Shown one piece after another: positions 46,585 through 57,433 of a DNA stretch of 64,000 nt. How positions within the stretch are numbered: the first letter of the stretch is position 1; each line of letters opens with the position of its first letter. The DNA lies in NCBI GenBank assembly GCA_011109175.1, contig RDEW01000007.1, forward strand, positions 1,316,295 through 1,380,294. Reading direction: 5' to 3'. Source of the DNA: Dicyema japonicum (lineage: Eukaryota > Dicyemida > Rhombozoa > Dicyemidae). The notes under the pieces were generated by a model. The model ran no database searches and had not been told where the DNA came from. It worked only from the letters and a program-made list of their open reading frames with translations. The position numbers and the translations under genes were made by a program.

Positions 46585-47300
46585 AGTATGAGTTTTTGAT
46601 TTATATGTTGAATAATAGACTAGATCATCGAGGCTTTTCAAAAAAACTTGAGTAAATTAACAGTGGAGAAAATTTGCTCATTAGATCTCCAAGCTTCGGA
46701 TACGACTTAATTTGGATTACATATTTTTGATCCTGCTTCATATTTTGTTTCTGTTGGTAATGTTGTGAAGCAATTATATTCACATCCATACGACCTGTCC
46801 AGTATAATCTGCGAATACTATAGGAATTACATCACATGGTACCTCAAAAGTTGAACGGAGGGACCATATTCCCAGGTTAATGTTGTCAACAATATACCTT
46901 TCAATTTTTATGGAAGGATACTTTCGCCGTATGCCAAGAGGAGACTGTCCTTTGCTAATCTCAGGAACATCTTTGATTTTTCCTCTTCTACCTTCTCACC
47001 AATCAGAGAAAGAAATCGACCACATATGGTCATTCACAAGACTTAATAGTGTTCGTCTTCGGTGTCTCTCTTTGCTTCGTAGATGAGGATGTACTCGAGT
47101 ATATCGATAAGGAGTACGTCTCTGCGCACAGGATCCACTCTTCAAAAGTGAGGGGGGCCCCGATAAAGTTGTTTCGGTAGTATTTTAAACAGCTGATACA
47201 AAATCGAATATGGAATCCAAGAGAATATAAAAAAACAACTGCTTCTTGAATACAAAAAATATATAAAAACAACGGCTTCTTGAAGAAAAATCACATAGTG
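46585..47300 (+). other. Coding-like segment of unknown nature beside the satellite
   Basis: The plus strand has successive open pieces (about 46720-46850, reading YFVSVGNVVKQLYSHPYDLS; about 46880-47035, reading NIPFNFYGRILSPYAKRRLS) joined by CAG/GT-like boundaries. Composition is protein-like, but I recognise no family and cannot define a start or stop. It may be a remnant of a host gene or an element. Confidence 0.3.
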
Positions 47301-49240
47301 AAGAACAATCAATATTTATGAGTTACCTAAATATCTAGATATTAAACATTTTGATAACAGTCTTCAACACTACATGATATATCCAATAATATATTAATAG
47401 AATATCAAAGAAAATACATCCATATGATAAAACAAATAACACACAACAACCACTACAACCACTACAACGTGCGAACTTAACGCTAAATGTATTATAAGGT
47501 TCGCCATATTATAAAACAATTTTTAAGAATAAATAAATATTAAATTAATCTTGATAAGTCAAAATTTGGTGTTAATTATTCAGAACACCGAGAAAAGATG
47601 CGAAGACTGTTGAAGGATAAGACTAATTGATGCAGCGTTTCTTGGTTGAAGTGTGACCTCCCTTTTTTCACAATGTCTTATACACACCCTGGAGAACTCG
47701 TGCTAATGGCATTCAATTCGGCAAGCATATGTTCAGAAATGAGAATTCCTAACAGTACTGCACGTGATAAGAATGGCTTCCGTTTGATAAGCCAGTTTTT
47801 CCATATATTTGAGGTCCTTCATTATGTGCCTCATTGACAGGTATCTCATCTGCAATCTCTCCATATCCTAATACGCCTAGTTGCTCATTTAAATCACAGC
47901 GTCTAATCTAAATCCCACACACATTATAAGGTCTCCAAGCGAACAGGTTAGGAATGGCGATACGTGGAGTCCAAATCACTGTTGGTGTTAAATAATCAGA
48001 CTGGTTCTATCTTCTCCTTCGTCACTTGTAAGGAGTGCCTTAACTGATGGAGGGTATCATTTCCAAACATAGATTCTATAAAACAGCCCTCGTTTTTCAC
48101 AATATAAAAAATCAAATATTCAAAAGTAGTACATTTTTAAACAGGCCATTATAAGACCAGAGATTGCTTATTACTATTCAATAAGCAATTACTATATCAT
48201 AAGGAGCGTATGGAATTAGACTGAGAAGAACAAGTTGAAATTATTCCTTCGGCAGAATATAAAGGAGTTGTTGGACTCGACTTTCGTTATTACATTCTCG
48301 ACCTCGGCCTGTTCTGTCCTGCTGATATAAATTATCTTGCTGGTCTTAGGATTATTCACTAATAGATAATGTCTCTTCTGATCAGTTTAGTGAAAAATTG
48401 ATGGATATGGGCTTTCCTACAAACCATGTACATAAACTGTGTTCTGTTTTCAGGTCAATAATATTTAAGACATAAAAAGAGGTCTTAAAATCAGACAGGT
48501 CAAGGAAGTCGATTTCAGATATGATCATTCTGAATGCTTAAAATAAGCTCTTAAAACAATCGCTCCCTTTATGAATCAGATCTGAAATTTGGGTTCAAAT
48601 CTGACTTTTACTGTGTTGAGGTACGGCTTTAATTACAATACTAGACATCTGTGATCGCTCCGCGTGCACATGGTCTAGCTCCTGCGGAGAGCCTGTCACG
48701 AGCTTCGATTATTTGACAAACGACGCTGAGTCTCTTTTGGACCTCCACAGCCCGGACTTGTTGTGACGTGTCCTCAATTCGGTTAACCGACTGCTATGAT
48801 GTTCTGCTGATTTTCATCTCGCATGTGCTCAGTAGACTTGAAATAAGTATTTTATTATTGCATTTGTAAAAAGAGTGTTTAAATAAGCAGTTTAAAAAAA
48901 TCAAATATTGATTTTTTACCAACGTGGGGTGTCTCTATTGTCCCCCATCTCCGGGATCTTGTATTAGTGCTTAGAAATGATTAAAGTGGAAAATTTTTGA
49001 AATTATCATTGAAGATCAAAAGCGAAACCATAAACAATGTTTACTGGTAGCGCGGATGTGCTCTAACTTACTAACTTACATTGCAGGTGACTACTTGACA
49101 AGATGATATTGATCGAAATTTTCAGAAACTCAAATTCTTCATATTGGTTAACTTACTTTTCGGCTATGTTTTATTTGTTCAAAACTTTTTTTAATTAAAA
49201 TCCGTTCATTTATTTGCGAGTTATGGTCTTTTATTTTTTT
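47301..49240. other. Intergenic, nothing recognised
   Basis: No family-level match seen on either strand. A weak B-box-like GGGTTCAAATCTGA at 48592 has no convincing A box partner. Confidence 0.45.
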
Positions 49241-49246
49241 AATTGC

Positions 49247-49362
49247 TTGCGGTCAAAGGGTTTGACGAGTGACGCTGTCATCATCGTTTCATTATTGCAG
49301 GATTGGATTGTCTTGTGCGACTCACACACAAGTAGAAGAAAAAGAACGAGAAGTCGAGAAAA
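49247..49362 (+). mobile_element. SINE body/tail copy
   Basis: TTTGACGAGTGACGCTGTCA and, after about 50 bases, GACTCACACACAAGTAGAAG plus an A-rich end match the body and tail of the SINE at 55.65-55.85 kb in the opposite orientation. The tRNA-like head is missing. Confidence 0.6.
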
Positions 49363-49619
49363 TTTTCAATGTCTTAAATATTCCATGGATTAATTAGCAT
49401 GACTTTTTCCGGCGAACTACATCTCTCACATAAAAGCTAAATAAAATGTGGAAAATTTACTTTTGTAACAAAATTTGCTGTAATATGTATTAAAAAGTAA
49501 GAATCGTTAGATTTTTATTTTTTGTTAAAGAAATCTGTTATTTTGTTATTGCTCAATATCTGCTTTAAATATTTTTATAGTTTAATAACATTTTCAAGGG
49601 TTTCTTGTTTGACTACATT

Positions 49620-50050
49620 AAGAAGCGTTGTAAAAGCACGTTCCGTATCTTATGACTTCTTCATACTCTAAATGTTCCACAAGTGTCTCGCTGCTATCTT
49701 CTTTATATCTGCTATGATCATCATAAAATGTCTCCAAAGTTATATTTTCCACAGTATCCTGATTAATTGGGCTGTTATCGTTAACATTTTGTTATAGTGT
49801 CATAAAGTTAATTTCCAATACCTTTTCAAAGCAATTTCGTATTGCTGATTTATTTCGTCCCAGGCCAATTTTGAAATGATATTGCATATTGTGATCCCTT
49901 TTATAGCTTCATCCATTTGAGCTACAGGATTTTTAATTTTTTCATTAAATTAATTTTTAAACGCTTTTATTATCCTTCGAAATTCTTTATTTCGAACATC
50001 GGGTTTCTGGTGTTCAAGGAAAAAATGGCTTTCAAAAAGTAGACATTTCG
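49620..50050 (-). pseudogene. Possible Tigger/pogo transposase C-terminal relic
   Basis: Minus-strand pieces read DEAIKGITICNIISKLAWDE, then, after a frame break, SAIRNCFEKVL, like the I...AW..V...TI.NCF.K block after the DDE domain of Tigger transposases. The match is short and broken. Confidence 0.4.
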
Positions 50051-50540
50051 TCAATAGAGGAATGTCACTATCTTAGCCATCCTGTCAAGTTACTAGCAAG
50101 TTGGAAGTCCTGGTAAATTGGCAGTCAGTATTTTTCTTTCATTGGTGGAATTCTGATTACTTAGGACGCCTATTACTCCTATTGAATGACAAAAGTTGAT
50201 TTTTGTTTAAAATTTTACAACTTCAAATCTCTGGACACCATTGAAAATCAAATGAAAGGATATCTAAATACAGTCACTGAGGAATTGACGGACAAGCCCA
50301 GACCACCAAGTAAATAGAGGAGCAGATCTGTGCCAAGATTGCTTGGAGACAGACTGAGCTGGAAGCACTGGAGGGGCACATAAGTAGTGTGGCGAGAGGG
50401 GATAAAGGAAAAGCACCGGCTATAGTAAAGGGGCTAATTAGTAAACTCCGTGTTCCCAAATGGGACCTCAAAAGAGTTGAGGAGGGCAAAGGTGGAGTTA
50501 GAGGGGACAATAATGGTGTATAAGAGGAAACTCTATACAG

Positions 50541-51200
50541 ATGAAAGTCGGTGTAGGAAGAAGGAGAGAAAATAATCTGTTTGAGTTTAATCGCAGATTG
50601 TTTTACCGTCGCCTATACGAAAATGGCCATAGTGTATGTTCCCAGCAGGACGCGGAAATGCTTTCCACATGGGGTTATCGACCGATAACCTGCATGCCAA
50701 CCCTGTATAAACTGATGACCAAATTGGTGGCTAATGAGATCAGGAGCTTTGTAGAAGCAAATGGGATTCTCTCCGAGAATCAGTTGGGTACTGTGCGAAA
50801 TTGTCAGGGGGCAAAAGAGCAGGCTTTGATCAACAAATGCCTTTCTGTGTCTCACGGAAACTCACTTTTGTCTATGTGGGTGGATGTGAAGAAGGCTTAC
50901 GATTCAGTTGATCATTCTTACCTTGTCGAGTGCTTACACAGTCTGTGTATACCTGTGTGGTTCATCAGCTTTGTAGTGGCTGTGATGAATAGGTGGAGTA
51001 TTCATCTGAACTATAATAGGCACCGGATAAGCGAGGTAAAACTCAAGAGAGGGATTCTTCAGGGAGATAGCATGTCTCAGCTGCTCTTTGTTCTTTGTTT
51101 GGAGCCATTGAGTCGCCGTCTCAATGACCGGTTTGAGCAAATACCTGTTTATTGTGAAGGGGATTTGTTTCAGTACAAATCACCTTCTTTCTATCAATGA
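50541..51200 (+). pseudogene. RLE-LINE reverse transcriptase segment
   Basis: RT motifs in order: GYRPITCMPTLYKLMTKLVA (motif 1-2), ENQLGTVRNCQGAKEQALIN (motif 2a), MWVDVKKAYDSVDHSYL (motif A with the catalytic Asp) and RGILQGDSMSQLLFVLCLEP (motif B). The frame closes at 51200. In the next frame the expected motif C appears as LLSINDLKMYA, so the first Asp of the usual Y/F-x-D-D pair is Asn and a stop follows. Probably dead or error-containing. Confidence 0.85.
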
Positions 51201-51402
51201 CTTGAAGATGTATGCTTGAACAGCCGAGGAGCTCTACTCCATGGGAGTCTGTGCCAGGGAATTCTTTGAGAGTATAGGACTAGATTTGAATTATTCAAAG
51301 TCTGCGACTAACACGCAAGTATGTAGCGAGTTAGTAAGAGTCCTAGAGGAACATTAAAGATATAAGTATCTGGGTGTTACCGAATCTCCAAAGTCCCTTA
51401 TA

Positions 51403-52773
51403 ATGCCTGAGACAAAGCGACAAATTACTGAAGGCATTCGTAAAAGAGCAGCGTTATTGTGCAAGACGTCTCTAAATGCAAGGAATTTGTTCCTAGCATT
51501 AAATGAGTATGCTGTCTCGCTGCTAAACTACTACATAGGTGTTGTGGAGTTTGAGCCCAAAGAGTATGATGAGATGGATGTTATGATCCGTGGAGTACTC
51601 AGAGAGAACCATGTCCATGTGTTGGCAGCCAATAAGGAGAGACTATATTTACCCCGTGATAAATTCGGCCGTGGACTGTGTGGAGTAGTCCAACTAAGTG
51701 AGCGTATCCTAATGCGAATGCACGACACCCTGATAGCTGGGTCAAGTGTGTCTGCTAGGAAGCACGCCATAATAACGACCGAGAAAACACGGGCAACCCA
51801 CCTAGGCACTATCAGACCTTTTTTGTCTGCTAAGTATGGTGTTGATGATGGTGGGCTAGTAAATGTGAAGGCGTTGATCGAATTACAATATAATAATTTG
51901 ATGGAAAAGATCAACTTAAAAAGCCTTCATAAGGTCCTCTTCAGAGCATTGGACAACCCACATGTCGACCTTAAGTCGTCGACAATATGGCTAAAATACG
52001 GTGACAACTCACCTCGATCGGAGGCGTTGTACACGTATATGCAAGACCGCAATATTTTTTGGGGTCGATCAACAAATACATGTCCCCACTGTAAGTCAAG
52101 GAGCATGTCGGTTGATCATTTAGCCACTCGATGTGGATCCATGCTCTGCCACGACTATGTGTGGAGGCACAACGAGGTAGTAAGGAGTCTTCATCTTCTA
52201 CTATGCAATAAGTATGGTATTCGCCACACCAGAAAGTTGCGGACTCATAAGGTGCAATCTGTAGTAGAGAACACCAGGGTCCAAATTAAGGTAGACAGTG
52301 TTATCCGTACCTCGGTGCTAGTCAAGCACAATAAACCGGACATTGTGGTACACGATAAGGAGTCTGGCCAAGTCCTTATCATAGAAGTTGGCATCACGTC
52401 TCAAGACCGTTTGCAGACTGTGGAGGTGGAGAAAAAAAGGAAGTATGACTTTCTTGCAAACGAGATGGGGCAGATGCTTGGTTGCAAGGTCCTCGTTATT
52501 TCTATAGTAATGACGTGGGAAGGAATTGCAACAAAGTACCACAAGGGTTATCTGAAGCAGTTGGGGGTAGATAGGAAGCTCCAGGCCTATCTACAGTCCA
52601 CTGTGTTAAAGCGGACCCTAGAGAGCTTGACACTGGAGTATAGGAGGCAGAGCCCTGAGATGCCATATGGGCAGAGGGTTCAATTTGATAAGGCGCTCTC
52701 GGAGTTGTTTCAGCAACCAGAATCGAACCTGCCTGAGGAGGCTGGCGAACAGGCAGGAGAGGAAGGTTGTTAA
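51403..52773 (+). CDS. RLE-LINE C-terminal half: linker, zinc knuckle, restriction-like endonuclease
   Basis: The open frame of 456 codons has a helical linker, then at residues 227-244 CPHC...H...C (C-x2-C-x8-H-x4-C), then YVWRHNEVVRSLHLLL, and the nuclease core KPDIVV (residues 311-316, catalytic Asp), LIIEVGIT (Glu 328) and EKKRKYDFLANEMG (basic/Lys part, about 342-356). This is the PD...E...K arrangement of the R2-clade restriction-like endonuclease, which cuts the insertion target. The ATG at 51403 is internal to the ancestral ORF (upstream residues RYKYLGVTESPKS belong to the thumb), so it is not a true start. Confidence 0.9.
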   Translation: MPETKRQITEGIRKRAALLCKTSLNARNLFLALNEYAVSLLNYYIGVVEFEPKEYDEMDVMIRGVLRENHVHVLAANKERLYLPRDKFGRGLCGVVQLSERILMRMHDTLIAGSSVSARKHAIITTEKTRATHLGTIRPFLSAKYGVDDGGLVNVKALIELQYNNLMEKINLKSLHKVLFRALDNPHVDLKSSTIWLKYGDNSPRSEALYTYMQDRNIFWGRSTNTCPHCKSRSMSVDHLATRCGSMLCHDYVWRHNEVVRSLHLLLCNKYGIRHTRKLRTHKVQSVVENTRVQIKVDSVIRTSVLVKHNKPDIVVHDKESGQVLIIEVGITSQDRLQTVEVEKKRKYDFLANEMGQMLGCKVLVISIVMTWEGIATKYHKGYLKQLGVDRKLQAYLQSTVLKRTLESLTLEYRRQSPEMPYGQRVQFDKALSELFQQPESNLPEEAGEQAGEEGC

Positions 52774-53794
52774 TAAATATATTAACTTTTTTATTGTTTG
52801 TTAAATAAAGTGACTGGGTTTATAATTTTAAATATATTTTTGTAAAAACGTGAAATTTTTTAATCACTATCCTTATTGTGCCGAGCAGATTACTGTCAAA
52901 ATCGAGTTATTCCCGTCCTTTTTGGATCTATTTGGCTAATATATATATTCTTCCACAAGGCTCGTGTCCGTCATCTTACATTCCTGATTTATCACGCGTT
53001 TCAACATTGAAAAATCTATTGTTATGTGGGGATCTTAATGCACAACATCCAGTATGGCTCGCTTCCCAATCCTCTGATTACCGAGGAGAACTCATTGCAA
53101 ACTTCCTGACTTGATTATACTGAACAACCCTAACTCACATACGAGGACCCCATTAAGGATGACTGATAGCTGCACATCCCCCGAGTTAACATTATGCTCA
53201 CTTTTTCTGGCTGGTCATATTTCATGGAACGTTTTTTACGGCTTCTCCAGTGACCAAATCCAATCCTTCTAAAATTGAGAGGTCTTCGACAATACAGGAG
53301 ACGGCCGGCGGAATCAAAAAGATTCAAGGATTATACGAAGGTTGACTGTTCTGGTTTCAGTAACCTTGTAAATAATTTCTTGACCTGGAGATTATCCTCC
53401 CAATACGCTCTATTGATGAGGCCGCAGAAATTATCAGCGCTGCCATTCAGAAAGCTGACCATATTTTTATTCCTTTATCGTCATACAAAAAATTTATTCC
53501 TACCCTCAGCTCATATACAATAAGTCTTATAAAACAAAGAGACCGGCTGAAGAGATGCCATCTGTTGGACGTGAAGTCTTTGACAGCCCTCAGTCAACTG
53601 AATAAAAGATCTGTCAGAGCATAAAAGAACACAAGGACAAGAGATGGCAGCATCTAGTTAACCACCTCGACAGGAAAAGTACATCCCGACACTTCTGGAA
53701 AACTCTTAAACAAGTCAAGTCGGAGCTGGATGATGCAGACGGAACCGGAAAGTCTTCTCCTGAACACTTATGCCACCTACATCCTAACATCCTT

Positions 53795-54418
53795 ATGAAA
53801 CATTACGCTGGAATTAGCTTCAAACCATTCTCGAAACACCTGGACATTAAGGTGCGTGCCCATAAACCGAAGAAGGAACCTTATCACGAACTATTCACAG
53901 ATGACCAAGTCTTGGATGTGATCACCAGATTAAAGAGCTCACGGGCGTGCGGGCCTGACAAAGTATCTTCTATTCACCTAAAACACCTAAGCCACTACGC
54001 AATTGGCTACCTCACGCATATATACAATCTGTCCATTAACTATAATATTATTCCTAAGATTTGGAAGAATTCTATCATCAGACCGATATTGAAGGCTGGG
54101 AAACCAGAGACAGAACCTGCATCCTACAGGCCTATTTCCGTTACCAGCACACTGTCAAAAATTATGGAGAAACTTGTATTATCAGTCATTATTCCGTATC
54201 TTCCGCGTCCTATATTTCAACATGGTTTCCTCCGCGGTAGGTCCACCGCTACATACTTGGCAACTTTATCGCAGTTCATTGCCGACGGTTTTAACACCCA
54301 TCCTCCGCCTCACAAACGCACAATCTTGGTTTCTATTGACATCAACAAAGCCTTTGACACTGTTTCGAGGAAAATCTTGGTTGGAAAAATTTTTCTACTA
54401 ATATTCGTCCGAATGTGA
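53795..54418 (+). pseudogene. 2A-family LINE reverse transcriptase, N-terminal half
   Basis: SSRACGPDKVSSIHLKHLS (pre-motif 1 block), PKIWKNSIIRPILKAGKP, ASYRPISVTSTLSKIMEKLV, FLRGRSTATYLATLSQFIAD and motif A VSIDINKAFDTVSRKILV with the catalytic Asp. One base is lacking in the T run at about 54386-54391. Adding it joins the frame to the next ORF, so the RT was one reading frame. Confidence 0.92.
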
Positions 54419-55359
54419 AATTATGGCTGGCCAACTTTTTGTCTGGAAGACGTGGAAGAGTAGTCAGTGGTGATCTCAGATCTAGATCACGATTACTACC
54501 GAACGGGGTACCCCAGGGGTCTCCACTTTCACCAATTCTATTCAACCTTTTCCTACACGACCTACCTAATGATGGAGACGAAGATTCCCTGTTATTATCC
54601 TACGCAGACGACGTAGTCATTGCAATACGGAACCGCTCGACTCAAGTCGCATCCCTTAAAACTCAGACAAAATTGAACATTCTCCACGATTGGATTGCTG
54701 GCAATCGACTAACGATTTCTGCAACCAAGTCTATCTGTTCCACATTCACGTCGGACCGTCGTTCCAAGGATGAACCGAGTCTTTTCATTGGTCCCACTAG
54801 GATTCCAGTGACAAAGTCCCCCATTGTCCTTGGAGTCAAGTACGACAGCCTTCTCAAATTCAACTCCCACGCAACAGACATGATCACCAGGGGCCTCCAG
54901 AAAGTTAACGTTATACGCGCCCTTGTTCGGAGGACCACGAGGAACATGGACTTTTCCGTTTCTACACTCTACCAACAAACAATCGCGCCTGCCATTGAGT
55001 ATGCCTCCGTTGCATGGAGATTCGGGCTATCGGAGTCTTTGGTCCAAAGAATCAACTCGATATACCGGAAAACAATCAGTATGCTTTCCCCACGTAATGG
55101 ATCAACAGTCGACCCACTACTCATGGAAGCTAAGATCCGTAGTCGTGGCTCCGGATTTCTTCGCCTCTGTGAGGAAGATGGAAATCCGCTTCGCCTAATC
55201 CTTCCCATGGCAAGAGAAAACCGATTGGATAAGAAATTCCCCTCCCCGATCGGATTCCTCTGCAAGACCGAGAGAAGGCTCTTCCGGAAAGTAGTGGGGA
55301 CGATGGAGGATCACAGACGTCGAATGGCACAAGTGATTGCGAGGACTAGGATCACCTAA
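54415..55359 (+). pseudogene. 2A-family LINE reverse transcriptase, C-terminal half
   Basis: LWLANFLSGRRGRV, motif B NGVPQGSPLSPILFNLFLHD, motif C LLLSYADDVVIAIRNRS with both catalytic Asp, motif D region GNRLTISATKS, thumb IVLGVKYDSLLKFNSHAT and the C-terminal QRINSIYRKTISMLS. It ends at 55359 and is followed by the 3' tail. The palm-thumb order and VPQGS/YADD are those of the Jockey/CR1 group. The intact catalytic residues suggest fairly recent loss of activity. Confidence 0.92.
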
Positions 55360-55505
55360 CTGTCTGACTCTTTTGTCTTTCTTTCTCGGTGTTTCCGGGG
55401 TTATTAAATAAAAAAATAAATTAAATTGTGCCGAAGTATAATATGCTTCTTGATTATGAAACAAAATTAAAAATTGCAAAATCGATTAAAAAAAGGAACG
55501 ACAGC

Positions 55506-55529
55506 TAATAATAATAATAATAATAATAA
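55506..55529. repeat. (TAA)n microsatellite
   Basis: Eight perfect TAA units just beyond the LINE tail. A shorter AAT run sits at the end of the LINE tail near 16340, so the run may derive from the LINE 3' terminus. Confidence 0.85.
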
Positions 55530-55635
55530 AGCCTTTTCACGAGAGCCATAGTATTTTATAGCTCCGCATAGGCAGGACACACACTTTATTTAAGTAAAGA
55601 ACAGTTAATTTTAACTAATCGTAGAACCAAGGAAT

Positions 55636-55850
55636 GATCTCACTTTTTTTTTCTTTTTCTTGTGTGAGTGTCCTTTCTAGACAAATCCAGTTTCCGCAGT
55701 GAGTATTCACTGATGACGGCGTCACTCGTCAAACCATTTTGCATCGTAGATGCGTGAACCTTCCACCAGGTGAACAGCAGCGAGATTCGAACCCGTAGCC
55801 TAAGCCACTTAAAGCCCGACACCTAACCACTAAGCCACCCGGCTAACGAC
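55636..55850 (-). mobile_element. tRNA-derived SINE, most complete copy
   Basis: The minus strand starts with GGTGGCTTAGTGGTTAGG (A box) and, about 35 bases on, CGGGTTCGAATCTCG (B box), the polymerase III promoter of a tRNA-derived head. The body contains GAGTGACGCCGTCATCAGTG, and the 3' end is A-rich (RC of 55645-55665). Copies at 3.68-3.86 kb and 49.25-49.36 kb share the body. Confidence 0.85.
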
Positions 55851-55859
55851 AGCTAATTA

Positions 55860-57115
55860 TTAAATATAAAACCAGTAAAGGAACCCAAGAAAGTCATTTG
55901 TTGAAAGTGATGATCAACCATCTGGATACAATCAACTAAAACGATGACGTGACAGAGAAACAAATTCTGGAAACTTTGAATACTCTGGAACAGATCATTT
56001 CCTGCATAACACCAAAGTCATTAAAAATTCTACGAATTCCGAATGGCAGTACTTCAAGAGCTTTTAGTTAGTAACATAGGTCTTCCGACTGAATGAGTTT
56101 TTCCTAACCCTCAATGCGGAAAGGCTGATTGATATCCAACGAGAAAATATGTATTCAACCACTGATAGGATGACTTGGTAGTACAACGTTTTGCGCGCAG
56201 GACATAGAAAAGAAATGACCCTTCTTTTTAATAACTCTCAAGATGTACCATTTTTCAAATCCCTCCGTTATAATTTCCTCTAAGATGTGATTGACCCTAT
56301 CTTCGCTGACAATGGTAAAGGAAAAGGTAATTCAGGTTGCTCCCAGTGTCCTGGTGGTCAATTCCAGTAAAGAGATCCTGAACTTCTCTTTCGCCCTTTT
56401 CCTCAGAATATTAGAAACTATTATTATTAAAATACTTTCACGAGATCCATAATAATTATTGCCCCACATTTGTAGCAAAAGAGACAATTTTGAATTTCAA
56501 CCTCTTCCATACACTAGAGCCCTTAATGAGTCCAGATTTTTCCGCAGTTTTCAATTCTTTTTTTATGGTTTTCCAATTAATTTTGTAGGACAAAAGTTAT
56601 TCTTAATTCCACGAAAGCGCCTCTCTTTACAAGCATAGTAGCTTTCATATGTTTGCTTAGTAGGTATGCCCGATTAGTCCCCAACGAGATTCCATTATCT
56701 CCTGGCTTATTTGTTTACACACACATTTCTTGTAAAATGCTTTACTTTTTTTAAACAAAATAATTTTCCAGGTCGGCCAACGTGTTCACGTTATTTTTAT
56801 TTATTTATCAACCAAAGGTTTACAATCTTGGTAAGCCCAGCACAAAGTCATAACTAATTAATCTAAGGAAGGAACTTAAGGGAGAACGTCTGCTTGTGCC
56901 GACCAAATCCATCTTTCAATACTCCATTAAAAGGTTCCGCTTCAGTAGAGCAGGAGAAGTAGGTTCGCCTTCTTCCATTTTTGTCACACGTCGTACCGCC
57001 GCGGACATCACTTCATTCTTTGGTGGAAAAGGTTTCAAAATCACTAGAGGATCTGGTCAAGGAGAAAGTAGGAAGATCCCTTTCAACTACTGTGTCGTGG
57101 CAGAAGGACTCTTCC
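55860..57115. other. Intergenic; LINE-tail-like piece at about 56775-56870 (minus)
   Basis: No gene recognised. The minus-strand sequence TAATTAGTTATGACTTTGTG through a TAAATAAATAAA end at about 56795 resembles the LINE 3' tails. The frame at 56896-57120 shows no known domain. Confidence 0.4.
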
Positions 57116-57119
57116 CCTG

Positions 57120-57245
57120 ACGGTGTGATCTGTTTGACAAGAATTGATTTTCGCTGAAACTCCATCCTTCGGATTCGAACCCACGACAGTCAGATCCGAT
57201 GTCATCAGACGTTATGTTCAGCCAACATGCCCACGTTTTCACTCA
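57120..57245 (-). mobile_element. Second tRNA-like SINE head
   Basis: The minus strand carries GTTGGCTGAACATAACG (A-box-like) and GTGGGTTCGAATCCGAAG (B box), about 45 bases apart. The downstream body does not match the first SINE family. It is not a plausible tRNA gene, because no acceptor stem pairs. Confidence 0.6.
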
Positions 57246-57433
57246 AGTGACTTGTGGAAGTAATTAAAATTTAAATTCTTTTTTTAATTCCATGTATAAA
57301 TTTTTAATTAAAAATAAATTTTAAAATTAAAGAATATTTCAAATATAGCGGTTATGGAATTTGGAAAGGTGTGCTGAGTAATTAATATAAGGGATGCTAT
57401 TACTTTACCAAAAATTGCCGGGTCAAACCAAAA

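Larger units (their letters stand above)
50280..52800 (+). mobile_element. RLE-type LINE (R2/NeSL-like), best copy in the window
   Basis: One element from a pre-RT region through the RT, a linker, a zinc knuckle and a restriction-like endonuclease, with a short A/T-rich tail ending near 52810. The RT half is broken by a few stops (51201, 51221, 51356). The C-terminal half is fully open. It is abutted directly by a 5'-truncated copy of the 2A LINE. At least four shorter relatives (2.8, 15.3, 19.15, 35.4 kb) keep only the 3' end. Confidence 0.85.
52880..55440 (+). mobile_element. 2A-family LINE, 5'-truncated copy
   Basis: It begins inside the endonuclease (AGATTACTGTCAAAATCGAG, the equivalent of about 615 on the minus strand) and runs to a 3' tail with CGGTGTTTCCGGGGTTATTA and AATAAA-like ends. 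Frames break in the endonuclease (near 52922 and later), in the linker and once in the RT. The tail matches 4240-4310 (minus). Confidence 0.9.

Noticed and set aside
47646-47837. 63-codon plus-strand ORF as a gene
   Set aside because: No domain, no neighbouring exon pattern, chance-length frame.
51531-51914. Minus-strand 127-codon ORF
   Set aside because: Antisense shadow of the intact RLE-LINE C-terminal ORF.
54663-55479. Several overlapping minus- and plus-frame ORFs
   Set aside because: Shadows of the LINE RT C-terminal half.
55700-55730. Hammerhead ribozyme (CTGATGA followed by CAAAC) in the SINE body
   Set aside because: The second core box should be GAAA and is TCAAA, stem pairing is poor, and the motif lies on the antisense strand of the SINE.
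57120-57245. tRNA gene
   Set aside because: It has A and B boxes, but no acceptor or anticodon stems can be paired. Better explained as a SINE head.
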